From Bacteroidales bacterium (GTDB lineage Bacteria; Bacteroidota; Bacteroidia; Bacteroidales; Tenuifilaceae): a DNA stretch of 64,000 nt. A program made the translations under genes and the position numbers. Location: positions 1 to 64,000 of the forward strand of contig JAGPEQ010000004.1 of assembly GCA_018056955.1 (NCBI GenBank), in the 5' to 3' direction. How positions within the stretch are numbered: the stretch's first letter is position 1; every line of letters starts with the position of its first letter. The notes under the pieces were generated by a model, which saw only the letters and a program-made list of their open reading frames with translations, ran no database searches and was not told the origin of the DNA. Of this stretch, positions 1-8,834 are shown piece by piece.

Positions 1-635
1 TGCTTAAAGTTGTTAATTACGTTGATATCGCCAATAACATCGCGTTCGGCATACTTTGAGCCCTTGTACATTACAGGCATAAGTTGCTTGTACATTCTGC
101 GCTCAGCATTACGACCGGTACGCCATTCCTCACGGATTACTCCACGCTCCGACTCAATTTCTTCGGGAAGTAATGAAATGAAATGCGACCAATCGTGCAA
201 TACCAATAATGCACTATCGATAATACCTTCACGGGTGGTAGGTACATCGGAGAGATTGTAAACAGTTTCGTCAACCGAGGTAAAGGCGTTTATATTAAAC
301 CCGAACTTTACACCAACGGTTTCGAAATAGTTGATGATTCCTTTGCCTGGAAAGTTCTTGGTTCCATTAAAAGCCATGTGTTCCAGGAAGTGAGCCAAAC
401 CATTTTGGCTATCCTCTTCCAGAATTGCACCAACATTTTGGGCAATGTAAAACTCAGCACGTTGCTTGGGTTCGGTGTTCTTGCGAATGTAATAAGTTAG
501 CCCATTTTCCAACTTACCATAGCGAACATTTGGATCTACCGGCACAGGTGTATTCCAACCAGCTTGACTAAATGCCTGAATGCCTGTTAAAACAAGCATC
601 GTAAGCATAAACAAAAAACCTTTTTTATTCGTCAT
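1..635 (-). CDS. M16 family zinc metallopeptidase (insulinase/pitrilysin-like), N-terminal part
   Basis: Partial gene: translation starts at the ATG at 633-635 and runs off the left edge, so only about 211 N-terminal residues are visible. A signal peptide ([10 protein letters not shown]... to about residue 24) predicts export. The inverted zinc motif HFLEH (HxxEH, residues 82-86) is intact in [13 protein letters not shown], the hallmark of M16 peptidases. In Bacteroidota such proteins are usually long periplasmic or outer-membrane-associated peptidases of about 930-950 aa; the distal Glu and the inactive C-terminal half would lie outside the window. A TAATTTTG box on the minus strand (679-686) lies 44 nt upstream. 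It is divergent from the MFS gene. Confidence 0.93.
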   Translation of the reverse strand, partial: MTNKKGFLFMLTMLVLTGIQAFSQAGWNTPVPVDPNVRYGKLENGLTYYIRKNTEPKQRAEFYIAQNVGAILEEDSQNGLAHFLEHMAFNGTKNFPGKGIINYFETVGVKFGFNINAFTSVDETVYNLSDVPTTREGIIDSALLVLHDWSHFISLLPEEIESERGVIREEWRTGRNAERRMYKQLMPVMYKGSKYAERDVIGDINVINNFK

Positions 636-678
636 AACTTTTAAAAATTTAATATAGGTTTGTTAATAAAATTAAAAA

Positions 679-686
679 CAAAATTA
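679..686 (-). promoter_or_regulatory. -7 promoter box for M16 peptidase gene
   Basis: TAATTTTG on the minus strand matches the Bacteroidota consensus TAnnTTTG and lies 44 nt before the ATG. No clear -33 TTTG is visible. Confidence 0.5.
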
Positions 687-748
687 TACATTAATTAAAA
701 ATTTCAAAGAAATATTAATGGTTTTAACATTAATTCGTAACCTTAAGA

Positions 749-756
749 TACTTTTG
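749..756 (+). promoter_or_regulatory. -7 promoter box for MFS gene
   Basis: TACTTTTG matches TAnnTTTG and ends 19 nt before the ATG at 776. The divergent intergenic region (636-775) is very AT-rich. Confidence 0.5.
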
Positions 757-775
757 TAAGTATAAAGTTTAATTT

Positions 776-1972
776 ATGAAAAGGATTTTTTCTCGGGTTG
801 TTATCACCCTTTCCCTTGTTAGCTTTTTTACAGATATAGCAAGTGAGATGCTATATCCAGTAATGCCAATCTACCTAAAATCGATTGGATTTACAGCTCT
901 ACTTATCGGGATACTTGAAGGGATTGCCGAAGCAACAGCTGGATTAAGCAAGGGTTATTTTGGCGAACTATCGGACAGGTTAGGGAAACGAGTTATTTTT
1001 ATTAGGTGGGGGTATTTCCTGAGTGCCCTTTCCAAACCTACCATGGCTATCAGCAAGTGGCCGGTATGGATTTTTATAGTCCGAACTACCGACCGCATGG
1101 GCAAGGGGCTAAGAACCAGTGCCCGTGATGCCCTCCTCAGCGATGAGTCAACTCCCGAAACTCGGGGTAAAGTATTTGGTTTCCATAGGGGCATGGATAC
1201 CCTCGGAGCAGCCGTTGGCCCAGCCGTTGCTTTACTTTTACTCTGGCTATATCCCGGCAACTATACCTACATTTTTCTAATTACAATTATCCCCGGACTT
1301 GCAGCCGTTTTACTAACTTTTTTGCTGAAAGAAAAGGCTAAAGAGCATATCCATAGCAATAGCAAAGGTATCGTTTCGCCTTTCTCGTTCCTAAAATACT
1401 GGAACCAATCGCCTATTAACTATCGGCATATTGTAATTGGGTTAATCATCTTCACCCTAATTAACAGCTCCGATGCATTCCTTTTACTAAAAGTAAAAGA
1501 AGAAGGAGCATCGGACACCTTGGTAATTGGCTTGTATATCTTCTACAACCTTGCATACGCCTTACTTTCCTACCCTATGGGATGGCTTTCGGACAAACTG
1601 GGCATGAAAAGGATGGTGATTTTTGGTATAGCCATATTTGCAATCACCTACCTAGGCTTTGCCTTAACTTCAAAATGGAGTGTGTTCATTCTGCTTTTTG
1701 GCCTTTACTCACTGTATGCAGCATCAACCGAAGGGGTATTAAAGGCTTGGCTTGCAAACAATCTCCCAAAAACAAAAACAGCAACAGGGATTGGGCTTTT
1801 TAACAGCTTACAAAGCATTGCCACCCTGCTGGCAAGCAGTTTAGCAGGCTTAGTATGGGTTATGGCAGGATCAGGTATTGTTTTTATGATAAGCGCTGTG
1901 GGTGCAACCCTTGCAGGAATATACCTTTACATATTTACAAGAACTAGCGTAACCTATCAAGGGAGCGAATAA
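776..1972 (+). CDS. MFS transporter
   Basis: Integral inner-membrane protein of 398 aa, the normal length for a 12-helix major facilitator. The N-terminal part carries the loop 2-3 signature in a GELSDRLGKR context and a further conserved stretch DRMGKGLRTSARDALLSDE (residues about 103-121), characteristic of a subgroup of uncharacterised bacterial MFS proteins. A second MFS-type loop, GWLSDKLGMKR, lies in the C-terminal half. The substrate cannot be told from sequence; efflux is plausible. The gene is monocistronic with its own TACTTTTG box. Its last 29 nt overlap the 3' end of the convergent DUF4293 gene. Confidence 0.93.
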   Translation: MKRIFSRVVITLSLVSFFTDIASEMLYPVMPIYLKSIGFTALLIGILEGIAEATAGLSKGYFGELSDRLGKRVIFIRWGYFLSALSKPTMAISKWPVWIFIVRTTDRMGKGLRTSARDALLSDESTPETRGKVFGFHRGMDTLGAAVGPAVALLLLWLYPGNYTYIFLITIIPGLAAVLLTFLLKEKAKEHIHSNSKGIVSPFSFLKYWNQSPINYRHIVIGLIIFTLINSSDAFLLLKVKEEGASDTLVIGLYIFYNLAYALLSYPMGWLSDKLGMKRMVIFGIAIFAITYLGFALTSKWSVFILLFGLYSLYAASTEGVLKAWLANNLPKTKTATGIGLFNSLQSIATLLASSLAGLVWVMAGSGIVFMISAVGATLAGIYLYIFTRTSVTYQGSE

Positions 1973-2411
1973 GCGCTTCGTCGCGAGCAATTGCCCTAAG
2001 GGCAAGAAAATTTAATATGGCCGCAACAAGCGGAAATATGAACACAAGGTTGTAATGCGGACTGGAGTTTAAATTCTTGCCAAAGGCAAACACTATATAG
2101 TACATAACTCCTTGTACACCAAGTAACATAATTATCGAAATAATACAAAGACGGATTTGCAATATACGTTTTTGATAAAGAAAAACGGTTACCAAATTGA
2201 TTAATAGAACAATAACCATAAAACCGAGTAAAAACCACAGGTTTTGAACCTTTTCGATTGATGAACCATCAACCTTGCTCAGCCCAAAAACACTTAATGT
2301 ATATTTGGCTAACTGGGGCTCAACTATAAATGTTGCAAAGGGATTTGACATCAATATTACAATAAGTATTACTGCAAAAAGTAAGAACAGGCTTTGAATA
2401 CGTTGAATCAT
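1944..2411 (-). CDS. DUF4293 family membrane protein
   Basis: Small integral membrane protein (155 aa from the chosen start) with four predicted hydrophobic segments. The opening MIQRIQSLFLLFAVI is the hallmark of the Bacteroidota-specific DUF4293 family, whose function is unknown. I chose the ATG at 2409-2411 rather than the start 30 nt upstream, because family members begin with MIQR and a minus-strand TAAATTTG promoter box sits at 2430-2437, which would leave only a short leader. The charged C-terminal tail overlaps the end of the MFS gene by 29 nt in the opposite orientation. Confidence 0.85.
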   Translation of the reverse strand: MIQRIQSLFLLFAVILIVILMSNPFATFIVEPQLAKYTLSVFGLSKVDGSSIEKVQNLWFLLGFMVIVLLINLVTVFLYQKRILQIRLCIISIIMLLGVQGVMYYIVFAFGKNLNSSPHYNLVFIFPLVAAILNFLALRAIARDEALIRSLDRLR

Positions 2412-2429
2412 GGTTGCTTGTTTTTTTTG

Positions 2430-2437
2430 CAAATTTA
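2430..2437 (-). promoter_or_regulatory. -7 promoter box for DUF4293 gene
   Basis: TAAATTTG on the minus strand, 18 nt before the ATG at 2411; fits TAnnTTTG and supports the shorter start. Confidence 0.5.
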
Positions 2438-2530
2438 CCAATAAATAGAAGTATCGAAGCTAAAACTTTTTAAATAATGTTGATTTAATCTAAACCTTTG
2501 CTATAATTGCAAAAATTAAATATAAAAATC

Positions 2531-3409
2531 ATGAGAGTTATAGAATCATCTGAACTAATTATCAACCCCGATGGAAGTGTATTCCATTTACATTTAAAGC
2601 CCGAGCAACTGGCTGACAAAGTGATACTGGTGGGCGATCCGGGCAGAGTTGATACCGTTGCAAGATTTTTTGATACCCAAGAGCTGTCAGTATCGAACCG
2701 TGAGTTCAAAACTGTTACCGGGACATTTAAGGGCAAGCGCATAACCGTGCTTTCGACCGGTATAGGAACCGATAATATTGACATTGTGGTTAACGAACTC
2801 GATGCACTGGTTAACATCGACCTCAAAACCAGAACCGAAAAGACAGAAAAAAAGAAGTTAACTTTAGTGCGACTTGGCACTTCGGGTGCGCTGCAACCCG
2901 AAATAGACTTGGGTAGTTTTGTGATGACCGAAATAAGTATTGGATTCGATGGGTTACTTAACTTTTACGCCAATCGAAACAAAGTAAGCGATCTTGAGAT
3001 GGAAGAGGCGTTCCTAAAGCACACCAACTGGAATCCGCAATGTGCAAAGCCTTACTTCTGCAAATCATCGCCTAAACTGGTAGCGCTGTTCTCCGATTTT
3101 ACTATTCCTGGAGTAACCATATCGGCTCCGGGGTTCTATGGCCCACAGGGGCGTGTCCTCCGCCTTCCGCTTGCCGATCCTAAACTAAACGACAAAATTG
3201 TTGATTTCACCTATAAGGGCCGAAAAATTACCAACTTTGAAATGGAAAGCTCTGCTATAAACGGTTTATCGCTATTGCTGGGTCACGATGCAGTTACCAT
3301 TTGCACCATCATAGCAAACCGTGTAATTAAAGATGCCACAAAGGATTACAAGCCTTATATCAACTCGCTTATTGAGAAAACTCTCGATAAACTATCAACT
3401 TTAGAATAA
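2531..3409 (+). CDS. Nucleoside phosphorylase (uridine phosphorylase-like, PNP_UDP_1)
   Basis: Cytosolic enzyme for phosphorolysis of nucleosides to a base and ribose-1-phosphate. The phosphate-binding motif VILVGDPGRVDTVA lies near the N-terminus, STGIGTDN follows, and the ribose-binding motif FEMESSAI is near the C-terminus, all typical of the NP-I family (uridine phosphorylase branch). Length is about 292 aa from the ATG at 2531. A TTG 24 nt upstream is possible but less likely. LGTSGALQPEIDLGS matches the usual RxGTsG region. Base specificity (uridine or purine) is not resolved. It ends 6 nt before the SirB1-like gene, so the two are probably co-transcribed. Confidence 0.93.
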   Translation: MRVIESSELIINPDGSVFHLHLKPEQLADKVILVGDPGRVDTVARFFDTQELSVSNREFKTVTGTFKGKRITVLSTGIGTDNIDIVVNELDALVNIDLKTRTEKTEKKKLTLVRLGTSGALQPEIDLGSFVMTEISIGFDGLLNFYANRNKVSDLEMEEAFLKHTNWNPQCAKPYFCKSSPKLVALFSDFTIPGVTISAPGFYGPQGRVLRLPLADPKLNDKIVDFTYKGRKITNFEMESSAINGLSLLLGHDAVTICTIIANRVIKDATKDYKPYINSLIEKTLDKLSTLE

Positions 3410-3415
3410 AAGGGA

Positions 3416-4297
3416 TTGGATGCCAAGTACATAAAATCACTCATCACCCTCCTCGATGACCCCGACACCAAGGTGTTTACTACGGTGGCCGATAAGATCA
3501 TCAAGGAGGGGAATGAGGTTATACCTATACTTGAAAACGTATGGGAAAAATCGACCGACCCTTTACTACAAAATAGAATTGAGAACATAATCGATTCGAT
3601 TCAGTACAATTACCTAGCTGACGAGTTTCAAAAGTGGGCACAATCGCCCGAAATGGACTTACTCCAAGGTACAATTCTGGTTAGCAAAATTCAATATCCC
3701 GATCTGAATGCCGGGCCCATTTACGATGAAATAGAAAAGATTAGGCGCGATATTTGGCTTGAACTTAACAACAGCCTAACAGCACTTGAGAAAGTAAAAA
3801 TCATTAACCACGTACTATTTACCTTGCATGGTTATAAACCCGATACATCGAACTATTTTGCTCCAAAGAATTACTTTATCAACACCCTTATAGAAACGAA
3901 ACAGGGCGGGCCAATTATTCTTTCGCTCTTCTATGCGATTATTGCTCAAAAGCTTGGCTTACCCATTTACTGTGTTAACCTACCCCACAATTTTGTGCTT
4001 GGATATAAGGATAGGTATTACCAAAAAACCAGCGACTATCCGGCTGAGGAAAAAAGAAGCATTCTCTTTTACATCAACCCTTTTAACCAAGGATCGCTTT
4101 TCGGTGCTAAAGAGATTGAACTGTTTCTAAAGCAACAAAAGATTGAGGAAGAGATAAACTTCTACCTGCCATGCAGCAATAAGGAATCAATTCTGCAGCT
4201 AATCTATAACGCATCGGTAGCCTTGCAACGTTCAAACCGACAGAATAAAGCCATCCTTTTCAATAGAATTCACGATTTACTGGCCGACAAAGATTAG
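3416..4297 (+). CDS. Transglutaminase-like SirB1/TPR family protein
   Basis: Protein of 293 aa of the SirB1-N/transglutaminase-core-2 family; function in Bacteroidota is unknown. An N-terminal helical, HEAT-like part (residues 1-110) precedes the conserved block GGPIILSLFYAIIAQKLGLP and VNLPHNFVLGY. The family normally aligns a Cys with the S/L of this block, so catalytic activity is doubtful. The start is the TTG at 3416: the same frame has the stop of the upstream nucleoside phosphorylase at 3407-3409, no ATG falls in the gap, and AAAAGGGA just before TTG could serve as ribosome-binding site. The last residues approach the convergent BFD gene. Confidence 0.85.
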   Translation: MDAKYIKSLITLLDDPDTKVFTTVADKIIKEGNEVIPILENVWEKSTDPLLQNRIENIIDSIQYNYLADEFQKWAQSPEMDLLQGTILVSKIQYPDLNAGPIYDEIEKIRRDIWLELNNSLTALEKVKIINHVLFTLHGYKPDTSNYFAPKNYFINTLIETKQGGPIILSLFYAIIAQKLGLPIYCVNLPHNFVLGYKDRYYQKTSDYPAEEKRSILFYINPFNQGSLFGAKEIELFLKQQKIEEEINFYLPCSNKESILQLIYNASVALQRSNRQNKAILFNRIHDLLADKD

Positions 4298-4308
4298 GAG
4301 CATAAACA

Positions 4309-4542
4309 TCATTTGTCTTCGATAAAGTTGATTTTCAGCTGTAATCCATTTACCTTGAGTTTATCCAACTCGGAAAGAAGAATTTCTTCAACCTGAGCAA
4401 AACATCTTCGGCATCCAGTGGCAGCCAAAGTTAGTCTTTGGATATCATTCATCCCAATTGCGCCCTTTTGATGAATTGTTTTAACGACAGCCTTTTCCGA
4501 AACGCCATTGCAATGGCAAATGATTTTTTCGTTTTTTTTCAT
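4309..4542 (-). CDS. BFD-like (2Fe-2S)-binding protein
   Basis: Small 77-aa protein with the four-cysteine pattern of the Fer2_BFD fold: CHC near residues 9-11 and CRRC near 43-46 (IICHCNGVSEKAV...TGCRRC). In characterised relatives this fold is bacterioferritin-associated ferredoxin or an iron-sulfur module of NAD(P)H-linked oxidoreductases, involved in electron transfer or iron mobilisation. Here it stands alone. It is divergent from the rpsF operon and convergent with the SirB1-like gene (11 nt between stops). No bacterioferritin gene is nearby, so the redox partner is unknown. Confidence 0.88.
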   Translation of the reverse strand: MKKNEKIICHCNGVSEKAVVKTIHQKGAIGMNDIQRLTLAATGCRRCFAQVEEILLSELDKLKVNGLQLKINFIEDK

Positions 4543-4561
4543 GGGAATGGATTAAAAATGT

Positions 4562-4592
4562 TTTGCAGTTACAAGTAAAAGGCTTAAATTTG
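4562..4592 (+). promoter_or_regulatory. Promoter of rpsF-rpsR-rplI operon
   Basis: TTTG (4562-4565), then 19 nt, then TAAATTTG (4585-4592): a near-perfect Bacteroidota -33/-7 pair. It ends 29 nt before the rpsF ATG. Confidence 0.75.
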
Positions 4593-4621
4593 CGCGCTAA
4601 TTTAAATAAAATCAATTAACT

Positions 4622-4975
4622 ATGTTAAATCAGTACGAAACCGTTTTCATTGCTACTCCCGTTTTGTCTGAGGCCCAGATGAAGGAAACGGTTACCAAGT
4701 TCAGGGATTTCATCACTGAGAATGGTGGTGAAATTGTCCATGAAGAGAGTTGGGGATTAAGAAAGTTGGCCTACCCCATCCAGAAAAAGACCACCGGTTT
4801 TTACCACCTCATTGAGTTTAAAGCCGATGGCGCATTGATTGATAAGCTGGAAACCCAGTATCGTCGTGATGAGCGTATAATCCGCTTCCTAACCGTGAAG
4901 ATGGATAAACACCATGTGGAGTTCGCTCAAAAAAGACGTAACACCAAGGTTGAACCAAAAACTATGGAGGGTTAA
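4622..4975 (+). CDS. rpsF: 30S ribosomal protein S6
   Basis: 117-aa ribosomal protein S6, binding 16S rRNA together with S18 on the small-subunit platform. The start [17 protein letters not shown] and the conserved [18 protein letters not shown] and [16 protein letters not shown] blocks are family signatures, and the length is normal. It is the first gene of the rpsF-rpsR-rplI operon (3 nt to rpsR), with a clear upstream promoter at 4562-4592. In other bacteria an S6:S18 complex represses translation through an rpsF leader structure; I see no obvious CCG-bulge motif in the short leader here. Confidence 0.98.
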   Translation: MLNQYETVFIATPVLSEAQMKETVTKFRDFITENGGEIVHEESWGLRKLAYPIQKKTTGFYHLIEFKADGALIDKLETQYRRDERIIRFLTVKMDKHHVEFAQKRRNTKVEPKTMEG

Positions 4976-4978
4976 GCT

Positions 4979-5248
4979 ATGAGCCAGAATCAATCAGAAA
5001 TCAGATATCTCACGCCCCCAAGTGTTGAGATTAAAAAGAAAAAGTACTGCCGTTTCCGCAAGAACAACATCAAGTACATTGACTACAAGGATCCTGAGTT
5101 CCTCAAAAAGTTCTTGAACGAACAGGGAAGAATTCTACCTCGTCGTATTACCGGAACTTCGCAGAAGTATCAGCGTAAGGTAGCAACTGCCGTTAAAAGG
5201 GCACGCCACCTGGCATTGCTTCCATTTGTAACCGATTTATTAAAGTAA
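4979..5248 (+). CDS. rpsR: 30S ribosomal protein S18
   Basis: 89-aa ribosomal protein S18, partner of S6 on the 30S platform. The C-terminal [39 protein letters not shown] block is diagnostic (read from positions 5104-5232). Second gene of the operon, 3 nt after rpsF and 19 nt before rplI. The Cys in [10 protein letters not shown] is a single residue rather than a zinc-ribbon set, so this is a zinc-independent type. Confidence 0.98.
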   Translation: MSQNQSEIRYLTPPSVEIKKKKYCRFRKNNIKYIDYKDPEFLKKFLNEQGRILPRRITGTSQKYQRKVATAVKRARHLALLPFVTDLLK

Positions 5249-5267
5249 CAGGTAGGAGGACAAGCAC

Positions 5268-5714
5268 ATGGAAATCATACTACTTCAGGATGTTCCCAAT
5301 TTGGGTAATAAGAACGATGTTGTTACCGTTCGTAACGGCTACGCTCGCAACTACCTGATCCCAAGAGGAATGGCTGTAACCGCTACCGAATCGGCCAAGA
5401 AGGTAATTGCTGAAAACATTAAACAGCAAGCCCATAAGGAAGCAAAAATCAAAGCCGAAGCTGAACAACTTGCCAAGAAACTTGAGGGCGTTAAGCTTAC
5501 CATTGGTGCCAAGACAAGCTCAACCGGTAAGATTTTTGGATCAGTAAATAATATCCAAATAGCTGAGGCTTTAGCAGCAAAAGGCTTCGAAATCGATCGC
5601 AAGAGCATTACGCTATCCGAAGATCAGGTTAAAGAGGTTGGTACCTATAAGGCCGAAATCAAACTTCATCGCGAAGTTAAGGTTAGCATTGAGTTCGAAG
5701 TTGTTTCCGAGTAA
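5268..5714 (+). CDS. rplI: 50S ribosomal protein L9
   Basis: 148-aa ribosomal protein L9, which binds domain V of 23S rRNA near the L1 stalk. MEIILLQDVPNLGNKNDVV and GYARNYLIPRGMA are the N-terminal domain signature; a long helical linker (residues about 45-75) joins the C-terminal domain. AGGTAGGAGG precedes the start by 9 nt, a real Shine-Dalgarno-like sequence, uncommon in this window. It closes the operon and is followed by a strong intrinsic terminator (5735-5763). Confidence 0.98.
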   Translation: MEIILLQDVPNLGNKNDVVTVRNGYARNYLIPRGMAVTATESAKKVIAENIKQQAHKEAKIKAEAEQLAKKLEGVKLTIGAKTSSTGKIFGSVNNIQIAEALAAKGFEIDRKSITLSEDQVKEVGTYKAEIKLHREVKVSIEFEVVSE

Positions 5715-5734
5715 ACTAATTGAACCAAATAAAC

Positions 5735-5763
5735 AAAAGGCTGCTTATAATAGCAGCCTTTTG
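5735..5763. terminator. Intrinsic terminator, rplI end, probably bidirectional
   Basis: AAAAGGCTGC - TTATAATA - GCAGCCTTTT hairpin followed by a T-run on the plus strand and, on the minus strand, TTTTGTTT. It can serve both rplI and the convergent ridA. Confidence 0.85.
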
Positions 5764-5781
5764 TTTTTGGTGATTATCGGG

Positions 5782-6162
5782 TTAGCGAACTGCTATACAT
5801 TCAATTTCAACCATCACACCTAAGGGTAGTCGAACTACACCATAAGCAGCCCTAGCAGGCATTTCGGATGTGAAGTAGCGAGCGTAAACCTCGTTCATGG
5901 CAGCAAAGTTATCCATATCGCTCAGCAGGCAGGTGGTTTTAACAACATTCTTATAGTCGAGGCCTGCCTCCTTGAGAATTGCTCCAATATTCTTCAAAAC
6001 CTGTTCGGTTTGCTCTTTAATTCTCCCTTCAACTACCTTGCCGGTTGAGGGATCGATGGGTATTTGCCCTGAAATGAACAAGAAACCGTTTGCTTCAACA
6101 GCCTGGCTGTAAGGCCCTACAGCCTTAGGTGCCTTTTCGGTGCAAATTATTTTCTTTTCCAT
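5782..6162 (-). CDS. ridA: RidA family protein (reactive intermediate/imine deaminase)
   Basis: 126-aa cytosolic enzyme of the YjgF/YER057c/UK114 family, which hydrolyses reactive 2-aminoacrylate and other imines released by PLP enzymes. Signature elements are AVGPYSQAV, FLFISGQIP and ARAAYGVVRLPLGVMVEIE, including the Arg that binds the substrate carboxylate and the C-terminal Glu. It lies 16 nt downstream of lptD on the same strand and so is probably its last co-transcribed gene; the functional link to lipopolysaccharide assembly is not obvious. Confidence 0.96.
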   Translation of the reverse strand: MEKKIICTEKAPKAVGPYSQAVEANGFLFISGQIPIDPSTGKVVEGRIKEQTEQVLKNIGAILKEAGLDYKNVVKTTCLLSDMDNFAAMNEVYARYFTSEMPARAAYGVVRLPLGVMVEIECIAVR

Positions 6163-6178
6163 GGTTATTGGGTTTTGG

Positions 6179-8764
6179 TTACTGGTTATCGAGGTAGTGA
6201 TCGCGCTTGGTATACTTAAGGTCTTGGAGAATTGAAGACTTTACATTTATCTGGAAGCTAAAACTCTTGTAGTACCCAATGGGAATTACCGTTAAGCGCA
6301 TTTCCCAGCAATGCAAGTCGCGATAAAAGTTAAGCGAGGTAGTTGTAAGCTTTTTGTTTTTGAAGTCATAACCTGAGTTAAAACCAATCTTCATCTTTGG
6401 AGTAAGGCTAATACTTCCTGAAAAGCTTAAAGTTTGGACTAACGATGACTGAAGCGCTGGCTTACTATAGCTTAGGTTGTAACTAAACCTCACATTCCAG
6501 GGAACCGAGAAATCGACATAGTCAAGTCCGTACATTGTTCCAAGCGATTCGCCAAAGTTTGAGCCATCGGGAGCCGTTCCCGGAGGTATCTCACCCGCTC
6601 CCCCAACTCTTCCTGCGGTGGATGAATTGGCCTGCCCATCCTTTTTGCTATTCAATGAGAAATCGACGCCTATATTCCCTCTGGTAAACCTTGCCAGCTT
6701 ACCGCTCTCGTTCCATTCATACCTATTGTAAATTCGCCCTTGCTCATTTATGGCATACAGGTTAAAACCGCCAGAATAGTTGATGTTTACCTTCCCATCA
6801 AACAGGCCTGTTCTACCGCTAACCGACACCTCAGACCAGTTCAAAGAATCGGCTAAAAGGTTATATGAGGCGTTCATTGACAATCCATCAATAATTTTTA
6901 CTTTTTTAACCGGGTTAACCGTATCGTTTGCCGATTTAACCTTCATTTCCAGCAGGTTTGAAAGTGCGAAAGAAACTACCCCCGATTTGCCTCCACCTGG
7001 TCCCCCATAAATACCTTTCTCAAAAATTGAATACCTGGTTGTTTTACCAGTGGAATCGGATTGAACTGTCCTATAAAAACCGAATTTGGGATCAGAAAAA
7101 TCGGGGCGATAGCCTAAGGAAACCGAAGGGGTAATCACATGCCTTATTGCTTGCACTTTTGATTTCTTAGAGAACTGAAACATTCCATAAACCTTGGTGC
7201 TCATTGAAACCGATGTGCTGTACTCATAACCCCTTTTAAACCCACGCAGTGTATCAATCTCAACCCTGTTAGAGTCAGCATTCCAATACTTCTCAATTGT
7301 TTGCAAGTACCAAAACTCGTTGTAGTTAACTCCGGGGCTAACAGTTATGAACTTTAAAAGGTTGAACGAGGTAGAAACAGGAATTGAATGTTTCATTCCA
7401 TTTTGCAGACTATCGAATACTGTACGTTTAAATAGATTATCTTCCTTTACCTGAACCCTGTTTTCCAGGCTAGTATTTAGGCTAACCCCAACCTTCTCGT
7501 ACCATTTGGGTACCCCAATTGCATTTTTCCGTTTAAAAGGGTAAATCCTGCTCATATTAAAAGCCACCCTCGGAAAATTCAGATCAACCGATTTATTTAT
7601 TGTGTTTTGAGAGTGTGTCAACGAAGTTGATAAGCTAAATGGGGAGCCAGGCCAGGTTTTTGAATACGAAATACTTGAGTTAAACGTATTTGAGAGCGCA
7701 GTATTTATACTACGGGCGTTATACCTGTTATAGTTCGATGAACCAAAGTTTACATTTGCCTGAAAAGTTGAATTTGGCGAAGCTTTTGGGTCCTGATTAT
7801 GTGACCAACGAATCCAGTACGAGTTCTGTTTACTGTAATCGGGTAAACCTTTATCGCTTGTTACAATAGTAGAATATTCTAAATTTAAAGATCCTGAAAA
7901 CTTATACCTGAGTTTATATGATGTTTGCCCTCGTACACCCCACGACCCCCTTGAGTATACATCAAAAGTTAAACGTTGGTCCATGTAATCGCCCATGCCG
8001 AAGTAAAATCCACCATTTCTAAGAAATAGTCCTCTGTTATTCTCCTCACCGTATTCGGGTATTAAAACGCCAGCTGCGCGTTTACGGGTGTTAGGGAAAA
8101 AACCAAACGGAATAATGAGGGGAAAAGGTACATCCTCAATGACAAGGTATGCAGGACCAGCAACAATCTTCTTATCGGGTATCATCTTACCCTTTGTAAT
8201 TGCAATGTAAAAGTGAGGATGGTCTAAATCGCAGGTGGTATACTTACCATCCTGAAGGTTTACCACATCGTCCTCCATCTTTTTTGTTACTGCGCTATGC
8301 ATGAAGCCGCCTGACTGTTCAGTTACCACACCTATAATTTTAGCCCTACGTGTATCAAAGTTGTAGTAAATCTTTTCCATTTCAAACGACTGGCTTCCCT
8401 CCTTAAACTTTGGTTTACCGCTAATTTTTCCGGTACTATCGGGTAATCCGCTTGCGTAAACCTGCTTGGTTTCCATGTCAAACTCAATGTAGTTAGCCTT
8501 CAGCTCAAGATTTTGATAGGTAACCACACCATTACCATACAGATATGCAATTTTACCATCGAGGGAGTATACAATTGAATCGTCGGCGTTGGTAAGTACT
8601 GGATCGTCGATGGCACTTTTTTTGTTCTTAGCACTATCGGGAGTTGAAACGGTATCGGGTTTGGCGTAAGCCAACATCTGTTTTAAGGCCACAGAGTCGA
8701 ACCTGTTAGCAAGTAATGCCAACTGGTTTATAAGTAAAAGCAGTAAAGTAAACCTAAATCTCAA
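6179..8764 (-). CDS. lptD: LPS assembly outer-membrane protein LptD (OstA-like)
   Basis: Outer-membrane protein that would insert lipopolysaccharide into the outer leaflet with a partner lipoprotein. An N-terminal OstA/LptA-like beta-jellyroll (about residues 60-200, DGKIAYLYGNGVVTYQNLELKA) is followed by a long beta-barrel. The C-terminal RDLHCWEMRLTVIP motif is typical of Bacteroidota LptD. I prefer the TTG at 8762-8764 as start: it gives the signal peptide MRFRFTLLLLLINQLALLA and a reasonable leader from a minus-strand TAGTTTTG box at 8797-8804. A TTG at 8788 is also possible, and no ATG occurs before residue 39 of that longer reading. Followed at 16 nt by ridA. Confidence 0.93.
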   Translation of the reverse strand: MRFRFTLLLLLINQLALLANRFDSVALKQMLAYAKPDTVSTPDSAKNKKSAIDDPVLTNADDSIVYSLDGKIAYLYGNGVVTYQNLELKANYIEFDMETKQVYASGLPDSTGKISGKPKFKEGSQSFEMEKIYYNFDTRRAKIIGVVTEQSGGFMHSAVTKKMEDDVVNLQDGKYTTCDLDHPHFYIAITKGKMIPDKKIVAGPAYLVIEDVPFPLIIPFGFFPNTRKRAAGVLIPEYGEENNRGLFLRNGGFYFGMGDYMDQRLTFDVYSRGSWGVRGQTSYKLRYKFSGSLNLEYSTIVTSDKGLPDYSKQNSYWIRWSHNQDPKASPNSTFQANVNFGSSNYNRYNARSINTALSNTFNSSISYSKTWPGSPFSLSTSLTHSQNTINKSVDLNFPRVAFNMSRIYPFKRKNAIGVPKWYEKVGVSLNTSLENRVQVKEDNLFKRTVFDSLQNGMKHSIPVSTSFNLLKFITVSPGVNYNEFWYLQTIEKYWNADSNRVEIDTLRGFKRGYEYSTSVSMSTKVYGMFQFSKKSKVQAIRHVITPSVSLGYRPDFSDPKFGFYRTVQSDSTGKTTRYSIFEKGIYGGPGGGKSGVVSFALSNLLEMKVKSANDTVNPVKKVKIIDGLSMNASYNLLADSLNWSEVSVSGRTGLFDGKVNINYSGGFNLYAINEQGRIYNRYEWNESGKLARFTRGNIGVDFSLNSKKDGQANSSTAGRVGGAGEIPPGTAPDGSNFGESLGTMYGLDYVDFSVPWNVRFSYNLSYSKPALQSSLVQTLSFSGSISLTPKMKIGFNSGYDFKNKKLTTTSLNFYRDLHCWEMRLTVIPIGYYKSFSFQINVKSSILQDLKYTKRDHYLDNQ

Positions 8765-8773
8765 CTTTAATCC

Positions 8774-8781
8774 TATTTTTG
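8774..8781 (+). promoter_or_regulatory. -7 promoter box for amidase gene
   Basis: TATTTTTG matches TAnnTTTG; the predicted transcription start is near 8788, 47 nt before the ATG at 8835. It sits inside the 5' end of lptD. Confidence 0.45.
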
Positions 8782-8796
8782 TGAACAAATTGAGCT

Positions 8797-8804
8797 CAAA
8801 ACTA
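8797..8804 (-). promoter_or_regulatory. -7 promoter box for lptD-ridA
   Basis: TAGTTTTG on the minus strand. Its predicted start site near 8790 is within a few nt of the opposite promoter's start site. Confidence 0.45.
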
Positions 8805-8834
8805 CTTAAAAAAATAAAAGAATACGCAAGGGGT

